This document shows, piece after piece, positions 55,918 to 64,000 of a DNA stretch of 64,000 nt (positions are counted from its first letter, which is position 1; each line of letters starts with the position of its first letter). The position numbers were made by a program, and so were the translations under genes. This stretch comes from Clostridium sp. C2-6-12 (lineage in GTDB: Bacteria > Bacillota > Clostridia > Clostridiales > Clostridiaceae): assembly GCF_009928485.1 (NCBI RefSeq), contig NZ_JAABNP010000004.1, positions 186,001-250,000 of the forward strand, given 5' to 3'. The notes below the pieces were generated by a model. That model searched no databases, had not been told where the DNA came from, and worked only from the letters and a program-made list of their open reading frames with translations.

Positions 55918-57486
55918 TTATTTAAAAAACAACTTTGACATATCTTCAAAAGTATATACTGGAACTAGAGCTGCCTCTTTAACTCCATCTATATTAGAGC
56001 TCATAACAAGGATTCTCTTATTTTCAAGGATTGGATAGAAATATACATCAGCTTGAATTTGTTTTTGAACTTCATTATATATGTCTTTTCTTTTTGCTTC
56101 ATCCTTTTCTACTCTTCCAGCATTAAATAAATCCACAAGTTTGTTGTTATCAAAATGGCTATAGTTGTGTGAACCTGGTATAAACAAGGAATTAAATGTA
56201 TCTGGATCTATTCCCATAATGTATCCACCAAGGAACATATCATAATCACTACTTGGGTCTTTCATTTTTTGTGTAATAGCTGCTGATTCTCCTCCAGCAA
56301 GCTCAACATCAATTCCAACCGCTTTAAGATTTTGTTGAATTATAGCAGCATCCTTTTGGTAAGGCACATTATTTCCTACATATCCAAGTTTAAGTTTAAG
56401 TCCAGATACTCCAGCTTTAGCTAAAAGTTCCTTTGCTTTATCTTGATTATAGTCATATTTTTCAACATCTGTTGTATGATATTTGCTTTCATTTGGAAGG
56501 AAAGTATAAGCTTCCTTTGCATATTCATCTGACCCATAAGCAGCATTAATTAAATCTTTTCTATTAAGTGCATAGAAAATAGCTTTTCTTACATCTTCAT
56601 TTTGAAGCTTAGGAGATTTAGAGTTCATTACCATATAAGCAATTCTACCTTCATCATAAGTGTAAGTAGATAATTTGTCATCTTTTAAATCTTTTAAATC
56701 ACTAGATTGGACTATTAATGCATTTATTTCTCCCTTTTTAATAGCAAGTTTAGCTGTATTTGCATCTGGTATAATCTTAAATACAACATTTGGTATTTTG
56801 GCTGCACCTAAGAAATAGTCATCATTTTTTGCAAACTTAACATATTGACCAGCTTTGTATTCCTCTAATTTATAAGGCCCAGTTCCAACTGGTTTTGCAT
56901 TCTTTTCACTGTTTTCAAAATTTGATTCACCTTCATAAATGTGCTTAGGCATTATAAAAATATTTCCTAAAAGTTCTATTGCTGGTGCACTAACTTCTGG
57001 AAGTATAAAGTTAACGGTATAATCATCAACCTTTTCTACTTTTACTGGTTTTCCATTAAATATTAATTGGCTATATGCCCATCCAGCGTTCTTTTCTTTT
57101 AACATTTCATTGTAAGTGAAAACTACATCATCAGCTGTGAATTTTTCTCCATCACTCCACTTAACATCTTTCCTAAGCTTTGCTGTATATGTCAATTTAT
57201 CTTCTGATGGAGTCATACTTTCCGCTAGGAAATATTCAATTTTGTCTGCGTTATACATATATAATGGTGAATATAAAGCTTTTATTTCCATCAAGCCATA
57301 ACGATCACTTGTTGTTATTACATTTACAGAATTCCCTGGATCTCCATCAATACCATATATAAAGGTGTCTTGTTTTGGAGTACTTGTTTCAGTTTTTGCA
57401 TTATTACTTGCGGCACCGCATCCAGTTAAAATCCCTATTGCCGTAATTCCTACAATTAAAATCTTTGATATTTTTCCTATTTTCAT
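55918..57486 (-). CDS. Family 5 extracellular solute-binding lipoprotein (OppA/DppA-like)
   Basis: Binding lipoprotein of 522 residues. The signal peptide ends at the lipobox ILTGCG (Cys23). SBP family 5 pattern: FIYGIDGDPGNSVNVITTSDRYG, WSDGEKFTADDVVFTYNEML, PVGTGPYKLEEYKAGQYVKFAKNDDYF, NEDVRKAIFYALNRKDLINAAYG and the closing dipeptide-type YNEVQKQIQADVYFYPILENKRI. TAAGGGGGAA precedes the start. Such proteins bind peptides, but some bind oligosaccharides or nickel chelates. The flanking esterase and glycosidase neighbourhood leaves the ligand open. Confidence 0.94.
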   Translation of the reverse strand: MKIGKISKILIVGITAIGILTGCGAASNNAKTETSTPKQDTFIYGIDGDPGNSVNVITTSDRYGLMEIKALYSPLYMYNADKIEYFLAESMTPSEDKLTYTAKLRKDVKWSDGEKFTADDVVFTYNEMLKEKNAGWAYSQLIFNGKPVKVEKVDDYTVNFILPEVSAPAIELLGNIFIMPKHIYEGESNFENSEKNAKPVGTGPYKLEEYKAGQYVKFAKNDDYFLGAAKIPNVVFKIIPDANTAKLAIKKGEINALIVQSSDLKDLKDDKLSTYTYDEGRIAYMVMNSKSPKLQNEDVRKAIFYALNRKDLINAAYGSDEYAKEAYTFLPNESKYHTTDVEKYDYNQDKAKELLAKAGVSGLKLKLGYVGNNVPYQKDAAIIQQNLKAVGIDVELAGGESAAITQKMKDPSSDYDMFLGGYIMGIDPDTFNSLFIPGSHNYSHFDNNKLVDLFNAGRVEKDEAKRKDIYNEVQKQIQADVYFYPILENKRILVMSSNIDGVKEAALVPVYTFEDMSKLFFK

Positions 57487-57670
57487 TTGTTTTTCCCCCT
57501 TATTTATTTTAACATTTACAAATATTATTACTGTATGATATTATTCGCTAATATTTTTTCACACAATCCCTATACATTTACTTGGTTTATATTCAGATTA
57601 TATCACTCAGATTTACTTTGTCAATATAATATTTATATATTTTTGTAGTAATACTTAAATGACAATGAAA

Positions 57671-57716
57671 AAAATACTTGAATCACAACATTTTCATATG
57701 GTGATTCAAGTATTTT
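57671..57716 (-). terminator. Terminator of the esterase gene
   Basis: AAAATACTTGAATCAC (57671-57686) and GTGATTCAAGTATTTT (57701-57716) form a perfect 16-bp stem with a 14-base loop. On the minus strand seven U residues follow. It isolates the esterase gene from the oligopeptide operon downstream. Confidence 0.88.
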
Positions 57717-57726
57717 ATTTTTATTT

Positions 57727-58632
57727 CTATGCTTTTATATGTTTTTTAATCCAAGTTAAAACCAGTCCAAACCAAGCTTCTGCACTCTTATTAATATGAG
57801 CTGCTTCATTTGCAGTTACTTCATTGCAAAGAGCTAGTCCATGAACACCGTCTTCAAATATATGAAGCTCATATGGTACTCCTTTTTTAGATAATTCAGC
57901 AGCAAAATTTATTGAATTTCCCACAGGCACTAAACCATCATTAGCAGTATGCCAGATGAAAGTTGGAGGAGTATTCTTTGAAACATAATTTACCGGACTT
58001 AATTCCTTAAGGTATTCTTTTGATGGATTTGGTTCTCCAAAAAGAGCATTATTAGATATTCCCCAAAATTCATTTAAACCAGGATCATTTATTTCTAATT
58101 TTAGTTCCTCCATTAAGTTGTAATCTAAGACTGGATATCCTAGTATAAGTCCATTTGGTTTAAACAATTCGCTTTCAACTTTAAATTTATTTTTAAGCAA
58201 TTCACTATCCCAATGCACTCCTAAACTACCTACTAAATGCCCCCCTGCCGAAAATCCGCACACAAAAATTTTATTTGTATCCACTGACCATTCATCTGCA
58301 TTTTTTCTAATAGTTAATATTGCTTTTCCTAAATCAAATAAAGGCTGTGGATATTTAGAATTTTCATTTCCTTTAGGCAGATTATTAAAATCTATATTTT
58401 GCTTATTGTAATGTGTTGTATATCTAAGTACAAAAGTATTATAGCCTTCTCCTGCAAATTTCATTGCAATTGGCTCAGCTTCTCTATCTGAAGTCATTAA
58501 ATATCCCCCACCTGGACATATAAGTATTGTAGGACGTCTTTTAATTTTTATTTCTGGTGAATTATCAAGAATATATGATATTAGTGTAACTTCTTCATTG
58601 TTTTCCCATAATTTAATTTTAGTAATTCGCAT
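57727..58632 (-). CDS. Alpha/beta-hydrolase esterase (acetyl-xylan-esterase-like)
   Basis: Cytoplasmic esterase of 301 residues. The oxyanion motif CPGGGYLMTSDREAEP, nucleophile S128 in CGFSAGGHL, Asp in HTANDGLVPVGN and His in EDGVHGLAL form a complete triad. This is the BD-FAE/axe-type carbohydrate-esterase pattern, which removes acetyl groups from imported sugars or small esters. No signal peptide. GAAAGAGGG precedes the ATG, and a strong terminator follows. A substrate from plant polymers is inferred from the neighbourhood. Confidence 0.88.
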   Translation of the reverse strand: MRITKIKLWENNEEVTLISYILDNSPEIKIKRRPTILICPGGGYLMTSDREAEPIAMKFAGEGYNTFVLRYTTHYNKQNIDFNNLPKGNENSKYPQPLFDLGKAILTIRKNADEWSVDTNKIFVCGFSAGGHLVGSLGVHWDSELLKNKFKVESELFKPNGLILGYPVLDYNLMEELKLEINDPGLNEFWGISNNALFGEPNPSKEYLKELSPVNYVSKNTPPTFIWHTANDGLVPVGNSINFAAELSKKGVPYELHIFEDGVHGLALCNEVTANEAAHINKSAEAWFGLVLTWIKKHIKA

Positions 58633-58763
58633 AAGAATACCCTCTTTCTTTAAATCTCTAATGCAATTATATCACTATTATACAATTATTAAATTGTAGC
58701 TTTTCACTAAATGTATACATTTTCATTATTAAAACTCACATTTTATTTTTACCTTGTTTAAAA

Positions 58764-58798
58764 AATGCCTCTGAAATTTTTTTAATTTCAAAGACATT
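58764..58798 (-). terminator. Terminator of the TPR-GGDEF gene
   Basis: Two 15-base arms pair along their length with two G-U pairs. On the minus strand six U residues follow. It lies 31 bp after the stop codon. Confidence 0.8.
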
Positions 58799-58828
58799 CT
58801 GAATTCAACTTATGATGTTAACAATTAG

Positions 58829-61018
58829 TTATTCTTCTGTGCAAACAGCAACTTGATTTCTTCCAGATTTTTTTGCACTATAAAGAGCTTTATCTGCTTC
58901 CCTTATAAAATCCTTTATGGTCATATTTTCATTAGGAATTACTGCTGCTGCACCAATTGATAGTGTTACTCTATCTGAAATCTTTGAAAATTCATGTGGT
59001 ATATTAAGTTCTGCTATTGCGCTTTTTATATTTTCTGCTAATTTTACAGCTTGATCAATTGAGCTTTTTTCTAAGACCACCATAAATTCATCTCCACCAT
59101 ATCTTGCAATAAAATGTAATTTTATATTCATATTTTTCAAAGCATTAGCTACCTTTGTTATACATTTATCTCCTTCTACATGACCTAAATTATCGTTATA
59201 TTCCTTAAAATAATCTATATCAATAATGAGCAAGGCGATGCTGCTTCTATCTTTAATACTTGAATTCCAAATATGATCCATATAATCGTCAAATTTACGC
59301 CTATTGGCAATCCCTGTTAACTTATCCTCCTCAGATAAAGATAATAATAATTCATTTAAACTTTTCAACTCCATAGATTTTATTACATTATTAAGAGCTA
59401 TTGCAGCATATGCGGATAGTGATTTAACCATTTCAACATGATATGGCGTAAATGCATCTTTTTCTGTACTTTGTATTGTAATTATTCCAATAGTTTTTGT
59501 ATCTACTATAAGTGGACAAAAAATAAAAGAATTTAATTCTGCATTATTGCCTGTCTTAGATAAATATTCATATTTTTTTTGATCTATATATTTATCAAAC
59601 TCTTTACTTATATCATTTATTACAATTAAATCTTTCTGCTGAATACATTTCCACGCAAAAGTGTCACTCTCATTGATTAATAAAAGTTCCCTTCTTCCTT
59701 TTTGCCCTCTATCCACAGTATATAAATAATCAATCTTGTAATTTTCCTCATCATAAAGTCCAACAGCAAAATAAGATAAATTCATAAAACTCTTAATACT
59801 TAAGTGAAGTATTTCCATTAAGGTCTCCATATCCAAAGTTGATGTCATCTTTTGCCCCAACTCACTAATTATAGAAATCTTTTCAACAAGCATTTGTAAA
59901 GATTCTCTTTGCATTTGTAAATTTATGTTCTTCTCTACAATCTTGTTATTTTCTTTTTCAATTTCTTTTAATTTCTTTTTTACACTTAAATTATCTGCTA
60001 CATTGCTATAATATGATTTATTTTGAACTTCTTCCTGTTCATAGTGCAACTTAGTGTATTTAAAGGCATTTTCATAATCTCCTAGTTCTCCATAAAAAGT
60101 TGATAGCATAATAGATATTTTAGATACCTTTTCAGGTATCTTATATTTAAGTGATAAATTACAAGCACTAATTAATATTTCTAAAGCTTCATTTATTCTT
60201 TTTCTATCTTTTAAATATTCAGCATAACTAATTAATGCTTCAATTTTGTAATTAGGCAAAGCTTCCTTTTCATTTAATTCCATTGCAATGTGGAAATATT
60301 CATCTACCTTATCATAAAAACCCCTTTTCCATAAACTTAATGCCATTAATTTATAAGCATCTGCTTCAGCTATTGTATGATTATATTTCTTTAAATACTT
60401 TAGAGCTTGAAAAGAAAGCTTATCAGCTTTTTCATAATCCTCAAGTTCATAATATACTTCACCCAAACTTAGTATTATCAATCCCTTAGTTAATGCATAA
60501 TCAAACTTTTCATCAATGTCATATGCTTTTATGCAATAAGCTAATGCATCTTCAAATTTCCTTAATTTTTTATAATTCTCTGCTATATTATTAAAAGTCA
60601 TTACCATTGCCTTTTTCGAAGTAAACTCTTCATGATATTTTTTCCCAAAATCAATTTTTTCCGCAACCATCTGGGCATTATCATGAAAATCCATACTTCT
60701 TTCTATATCCCCTGCATGAAGAAATAAAACTCCCAAAATATTATAGGCCATCCATTGAAGATCGTAGAATTCTTCTATAATAAAGTAGCGTAGTGAATCA
60801 ATCAATAAGAGTATGGCTTTTTCACCTTTACCAATATTATGATAACAATGTGCCATATATAAATTAGCTAACTTTTCACCAAATACGTAATTTATCTCTT
60901 TGCACAAGTCAATTGCATATTTTAAGGTTTCTATTCCGCGCTTTGAATCAATATATCTTAGATCGTTTCCCTCTTTTAAAATTGCATTAATCTTATTTCT
61001 CATATCCTCTTCTTTCAT
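58829..61018 (-). CDS. TPR-GAF-GGDEF diguanylate cyclase
   Basis: Cytoplasmic 729-residue protein predicted to make cyclic di-GMP. The N-terminal half (about 1-340) consists of TPR helical pairs (KLANLYMAHCYHNIGKGEKA, ALAYCIKAYDIDEKFDYALTKG). A coiled coil follows, then a GAF domain (LDMETLMEILHLSIKSFMNLSYFAVGLY, FIFCPLIVDTKTIGIITIQS). The C-terminal GGDEF domain has DKLTGIANRRKFDDYM and intact RYGGDEFMVVLE. The inhibitory RxxD site before GGDEF is absent (IKLH), so product inhibition may be weak. There is no membrane segment, so peptides or small ligands inside the cell may be sensed. AGGAGAAATC precedes the ATG. Confidence 0.93.
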   Translation of the reverse strand: MKEEDMRNKINAILKEGNDLRYIDSKRGIETLKYAIDLCKEINYVFGEKLANLYMAHCYHNIGKGEKAILLLIDSLRYFIIEEFYDLQWMAYNILGVLFLHAGDIERSMDFHDNAQMVAEKIDFGKKYHEEFTSKKAMVMTFNNIAENYKKLRKFEDALAYCIKAYDIDEKFDYALTKGLIILSLGEVYYELEDYEKADKLSFQALKYLKKYNHTIAEADAYKLMALSLWKRGFYDKVDEYFHIAMELNEKEALPNYKIEALISYAEYLKDRKRINEALEILISACNLSLKYKIPEKVSKISIMLSTFYGELGDYENAFKYTKLHYEQEEVQNKSYYSNVADNLSVKKKLKEIEKENNKIVEKNINLQMQRESLQMLVEKISIISELGQKMTSTLDMETLMEILHLSIKSFMNLSYFAVGLYDEENYKIDYLYTVDRGQKGRRELLLINESDTFAWKCIQQKDLIVINDISKEFDKYIDQKKYEYLSKTGNNAELNSFIFCPLIVDTKTIGIITIQSTEKDAFTPYHVEMVKSLSAYAAIALNNVIKSMELKSLNELLLSLSEEDKLTGIANRRKFDDYMDHIWNSSIKDRSSIALLIIDIDYFKEYNDNLGHVEGDKCITKVANALKNMNIKLHFIARYGGDEFMVVLEKSSIDQAVKLAENIKSAIAELNIPHEFSKISDRVTLSIGAAAVIPNENMTIKDFIREADKALYSAKKSGRNQVAVCTEE

Positions 61019-61189
61019 AAGATTTCTCCTATACTATACACTCTCCTAAAATTATACATTTTCTTTTTATATTATATTATACTATTTTTTTTAGGTAAAA
61101 AATATAGTTATATTAGTTTTTAATTACTGTTAAATCTATCTTTAATTATATTTATGAATGTTTTAAATAAAATAATTATTAAACTAAAC

Positions 61190-61219
61190 AAAAAATCCTA
61201 AGCCATATATTGACTTAGG
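61190..61219 (-). terminator. Terminator of the CocE-type gene
   Basis: CCTAAGCCA (61197-61205) and TGACTTAGG (61211-61219) pair with one internal mismatch. On the minus strand ATTTTTTG follows, 32 bp beyond the stop. Confidence 0.75.
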
Positions 61220-61250
61220 TCTTTTTGTATTATTCTTATATAAAGAATCT

Positions 61251-62975
61251 TTATTCTATTATTGGTAATTCAATACTTGATGAATTTACATGTCCAACGT
61301 AAACTGTTTGATTAGCAACGAAAGTTTCTTTTTGCTTTGCCCAATTTCCTTTTATATTTGTATGATTGTTGTATGCTGGAAAATTAGATGATGATATATC
61401 TACTCTTAATTTCGATCCTTTGCTAATGCACCAGCTTACTGGCCACATTTCAATTTCAACTTCTACAATTTCATTAGGAACATATTCAAGTGCATGTTCC
61501 GTTTTACTTCTATAAATCAAACTGCTAATCCCATCACAAATGTTAAATGAACGTCCATCTGGAAGCACCACCATCACTTTAGCTACAAAAGCTGTGTCTT
61601 CTGCATCTGTACTAACTTTTAGCTTAACTTTTATATTCCCAACTATTTTTTTATCTTCTGAAAATTCTTCTGATATAAAAGTCAATACATCATCTCTATA
61701 TCCTGGTTCTTCCTGTAATCTTGCACCTTGTTTAGTATCACCATATCCTGGTGTAATCCATGCAAGCAGTGCTGTACCACCATTTGTCATAATATATTTA
61801 TCAGGGTCATATTTATATTCTAACTTTTCTTCATTCCATGGTGTATTTTCTGACAATAGTCCACCTTTATATTTCTCTTCTAATTTTTCAAAATACATAG
61901 TTTGAATTTCTGATTTTGGCGGCCAACTTTCAAGGGTTTCCCATTTGCCTTTTCCAACAATATAAGCCTCAATACTTCCAACCTTATCTTTATAAGGCTT
62001 TCCTTTTAACATATAATCAAACCATTCTAATCCTGCTTTTACCTTTAAATATCCTATTGTTTCATTATTAGGATATTCTAATTCTCCTGGACTATTCCCC
62101 ATATGATCCCAAGGACCAATTATTAAGCGACTCTTACTTTTTACATCTTCACTTAAATTTAAATACCCCTTCACCAATCCATCTAAATGATGGTCAAACC
62201 ACCCATCAATCAAAAGCATTGGTACTTTAACTTTTGAAGGAATTTCCTTAAGTGTAGCCCATGTACCGTTTGTCCAATATTCACTAGAGCTTTCCACATT
62301 GGACATATATTCTCTATAAAATGGAATTTCACCTCCAAATAGTTCTTTATCTGCTTCAATATGTGGTCTCATATAAATACCTTTTTGATATAATTCTCCT
62401 GGATGCTCCTTTGGATTTAATCCTGAATTACCATATGCCCATGATGTATAAATGTCGTGTCTAAACATACCATTCATATAAATCTGTTCATGTCGTTCAG
62501 TTCCAAAACAGTCTATGACCAAAGTTTTCACTTCACTTGGAAGTGAGTCTGAAATCATCCACTGACAAAAAGATAAATAAGAACTTCCAAACATACCTAT
62601 GTTTCCATTTTGCCATTTTTGCTTAACAAGCCAATTTACAGTATCTATGCCATCATTTCTCTCATTAAAAAATGGCTCCCATTTTCCTTCTGATTCACCT
62701 GTTCCTCGAGCTGATTGCATTATGAGTACATATCCATGCTCAACAAAATGGCTGTAGGCTGCATAATATATCTGTTCATTACTAGGATAAGGATATCTTA
62801 TTAATATAGCTGGCCATGGTCCTTCACCATTTGGAAAATATACCTTAGTAACTAAAGAAACTTCATCTCTCATTTTTACATTAAAAACTTCACATCCAGT
62901 AATTTCATGAGTTGCACTGGGTAATTCTTTAATAACTCTGTCATTAATTTCTTTTATTAACTCTTTTATATCCAT
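61251..62975 (-). CDS. CocE/NonD-family (X-Pro dipeptidyl-peptidase S15-like) hydrolase
   Basis: Alpha/beta-hydrolase of 574 residues. The nucleophile is S132 in GNIGMFGSSYLSF; the Asp is in LLIDGWFDHHLDG and the His in IIGPWDHMGN. The C-terminal jelly-roll domain (EDTAFVAKVMVVLPDGRSFNICDG, GSKLRVDISSSNFPAYNNHTN) is the X-ProPep_C region. The N-terminus keeps QSARGTGESEGKWEPF of the family. It is an amide or ester hydrolase; cocaine esterase and glutaryl acylase are relatives, so the substrate is unknown. No signal peptide. GGTGAT precedes the ATG. It lies next to an OFA-type transporter gene. Confidence 0.9.
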   Translation of the reverse strand: MDIKELIKEINDRVIKELPSATHEITGCEVFNVKMRDEVSLVTKVYFPNGEGPWPAILIRYPYPSNEQIYYAAYSHFVEHGYVLIMQSARGTGESEGKWEPFFNERNDGIDTVNWLVKQKWQNGNIGMFGSSYLSFCQWMISDSLPSEVKTLVIDCFGTERHEQIYMNGMFRHDIYTSWAYGNSGLNPKEHPGELYQKGIYMRPHIEADKELFGGEIPFYREYMSNVESSSEYWTNGTWATLKEIPSKVKVPMLLIDGWFDHHLDGLVKGYLNLSEDVKSKSRLIIGPWDHMGNSPGELEYPNNETIGYLKVKAGLEWFDYMLKGKPYKDKVGSIEAYIVGKGKWETLESWPPKSEIQTMYFEKLEEKYKGGLLSENTPWNEEKLEYKYDPDKYIMTNGGTALLAWITPGYGDTKQGARLQEEPGYRDDVLTFISEEFSEDKKIVGNIKVKLKVSTDAEDTAFVAKVMVVLPDGRSFNICDGISSLIYRSKTEHALEYVPNEIVEVEIEMWPVSWCISKGSKLRVDISSSNFPAYNNHTNIKGNWAKQKETFVANQTVYVGHVNSSSIELPIIE

Positions 62976-63045
62976 AATATTATCACCAGTCCTTATTCAC
63001 ATTTTTAATAATATTCAAACTACCTTAATGAATTTGTATATAAAA

Positions 63046-63088
63046 TACTTCAGCATCAAAATTATAAATTAATTCCTCTGCTGAAGTA
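63046..63088 (-). terminator. Hairpin after the MFS gene
   Basis: TACTTCAGCA (63046-63055) and TGCTGAAGTA (63079-63088) are perfect 10-bp arms 15 bp after the stop. TTTTATATA follows on the minus strand. Confidence 0.65.
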
Positions 63089-63103
63089 ATTATAATCAAA
63101 ACC

Positions 63104-64000
63104 TTAACTTAATTGCTCTTTAATAGCTCTAGCTTCATTTTTCTTCTTACTTGAAGTTGCAATTATAATTGTAATTAATGCAACTACAAAATATGCTGAA
63201 TTTAATGATAATGGAATTCTATATGATTTTGTTGCATCAAAGAAAGCTCCTCCAATATAAACTGAAGCTGCTGAAGCTAATGCGGCTAACACGCTTACAG
63301 TTGAAAAAATAGCACTATATTCTTTTGTTCCAAATACTCTTTTAATATAAAATGGTAATGCTACAAGTACTAATGCTTGAGCTAATCCAATTACAAAACC
63401 TGAAGCTACCATCAATTGTTGATTTAATGCTAAGTTTAATCCTAACCAGCCAATAAAACCAAGTGTTGCATATACAAAAGTTACAAGCTTTGATGACCAT
63501 TTATCTAATAGGAATCCAATAATAAATTTACCTGCTGCTGCTCCAAGCATTATTCCTGATATAACAGTTGCTCCAACAGTTAGTGGATATCCAAGATTAA
63601 CAACGTGGGCTGATACGTGTTGTACAAGGCCTGCTACCATTTGTAATACAACCCCTGCTATACAGAATAAGTAAAAGGCTGGCATTTTGTAGGCCTCTTT
63701 TGCAGTAAATCCGCTTTGTTCTATTTGTTCTTCTGATTTTACTTTAGATGGATCTACTCCATATGCATATAATCCTTTATCCGATGGTTTGAATACCATT
63801 ATAAATAATGTAAACGGTAAAACAAGAATTAATGCTAAAACACCGATAAATATGTATGCATTTCTCCATCCATAATTTACAATAATATTACTTACTATTG
63901 GATTAAATATAGTACCACCTAACCCTGAAACTGCAGCTGCTATACCTAATGCAAAACCTAATTTCTTTTCAAACCAATTCCCAAGAAATATTGGTAATAC
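63104..64000 (-). CDS. MFS transporter, oxalate/formate antiporter (OFA)-like, 5' end outside window
   Basis: Partial protein; the frame is open to base 64000 (reading VLPIFLGNWFEKKLGFALGIA there), so the N-terminal segments lie outside. About 298 residues with roughly eight membrane segments are visible. LGNWFEKKLGFALGIAAAVSGLGG and the central loop (MVFKPSDKGLYAYGVDP) are typical of OFA-type anion or carboxylate antiporters, as is LLDKWSSKLVTFVYATLGFIGW. The first in-frame Met inside the window (63799) is in the middle of the protein and not a real start. Probably cotranscribed with the CocE gene (128 bp gap with a hairpin). Confidence 0.88.
   Translation of the reverse strand, partial: VLPIFLGNWFEKKLGFALGIAAAVSGLGGTIFNPIVSNIIVNYGWRNAYIFIGVLALILVLPFTLFIMVFKPSDKGLYAYGVDPSKVKSEEQIEQSGFTAKEAYKMPAFYLFCIAGVVLQMVAGLVQHVSAHVVNLGYPLTVGATVISGIMLGAAAGKFIIGFLLDKWSSKLVTFVYATLGFIGWLGLNLALNQQLMVASGFVIGLAQALVLVALPFYIKRVFGTKEYSAIFSTVSVLAALASAASVYIGGAFFDATKSYRIPLSLNSAYFVVALITIIIATSSKKKNEARAIKEQLS

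Noticed and set aside
1-64000. CRISPR array, tRNA, rRNA or prophage genes
   Set aside because: I saw no regularly spaced direct repeats, no cloverleaf with conserved T-loop, no rRNA sequence and no phage structural genes.

Overview
The window is AT-rich, with strong AGGAGG ribosome sites, many U-tailed hairpin terminators and proteins typical of the genus Clostridium. A solventogenic, plant-sugar-fermenting species related to C. beijerinckii is my inference from overall protein character, not from a search. Nearly everything concerns uptake, sensing and breakdown of plant or storage carbohydrates. No rRNA, tRNA, CRISPR array, phage or plasmid module was seen.

Layout. 1-5628: sugar ABC system 1 (lipoprotein, two permeases, minus strand), a LacI-type regulator with palindromic operators, and a DUF624 membrane protein. 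5739-7044: a lipoprotein and an acetyltransferase. 7251-13281: the L-rhamnose catabolic set rhaB-rhaA-rhaD, a small kinase-like gene and fucO, giving L-1,2-propanediol. 13416-14095: a remnant of an IS1182-type element. 14131-25998: ABC system 2, divergent from a YesN/YesM-type two-component system, with a chemoreceptor on each side. 26156-32664: ABC system 3 with a compact GH13 enzyme, a gutted pullulanase gene and a LacI regulator whose own promoter region carries three operators. 32892-33503: a decayed MATE transporter. 33656-36809: an AraC regulator divergent from a D-mannonate pathway pair (uxuA and an SDR mannonate/fructuronate oxidoreductase). 36886-44999: a Uma2 protein, a GH2 enzyme, a lactose/cellobiose-type PTS (IIA, IIB, IIC) and its LevR-type sigma-54 activator, with a near-consensus -24/-12 promoter. 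45251-51725: ABC system 4, a GH13 enzyme and a third LacI regulator with TTAACCGGTTAA operators. 51948-57486: a five-gene oligopeptide-type ABC transporter. 57727-64000: an esterase, a TPR-GAF-GGDEF protein, a CocE-type hydrolase and an OFA-type MFS transporter cut by the window edge.

How the parts work together. All four sugar ABC systems lack their own ATPase and presumably share an MsmX-type ATPase encoded elsewhere. In each transporter operon that starts with the binding protein, a hairpin separates the binding-protein gene from the permease genes, which would raise binding-protein levels. Three LacI-type regulators each sit beside a different palindrome. Systems 1 and 2 resemble the rhamnogalacturonan/oligosaccharide importers of Bacillus. 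Placed beside rhamnose and uronate genes, they suggest (inference) a pectin-sugar module. Systems 3 and 4 with GH13 enzymes look like maltodextrin modules, and the GH2/PTS block looks like a beta-galactoside or beta-glucoside module.

Unusual points include the pullulanase gene, which has lost its catalytic core and its normal start codon. Others are the competing inverted repeats between the LevR-type gene and the sigma-54 promoter, two long hairpins at 16465-16567 without U-tracts, and dispersed TTAACARTTAAC repeats, one of which forms the end of an ABC ATPase gene. I found no clear case for an entirely new biological system.
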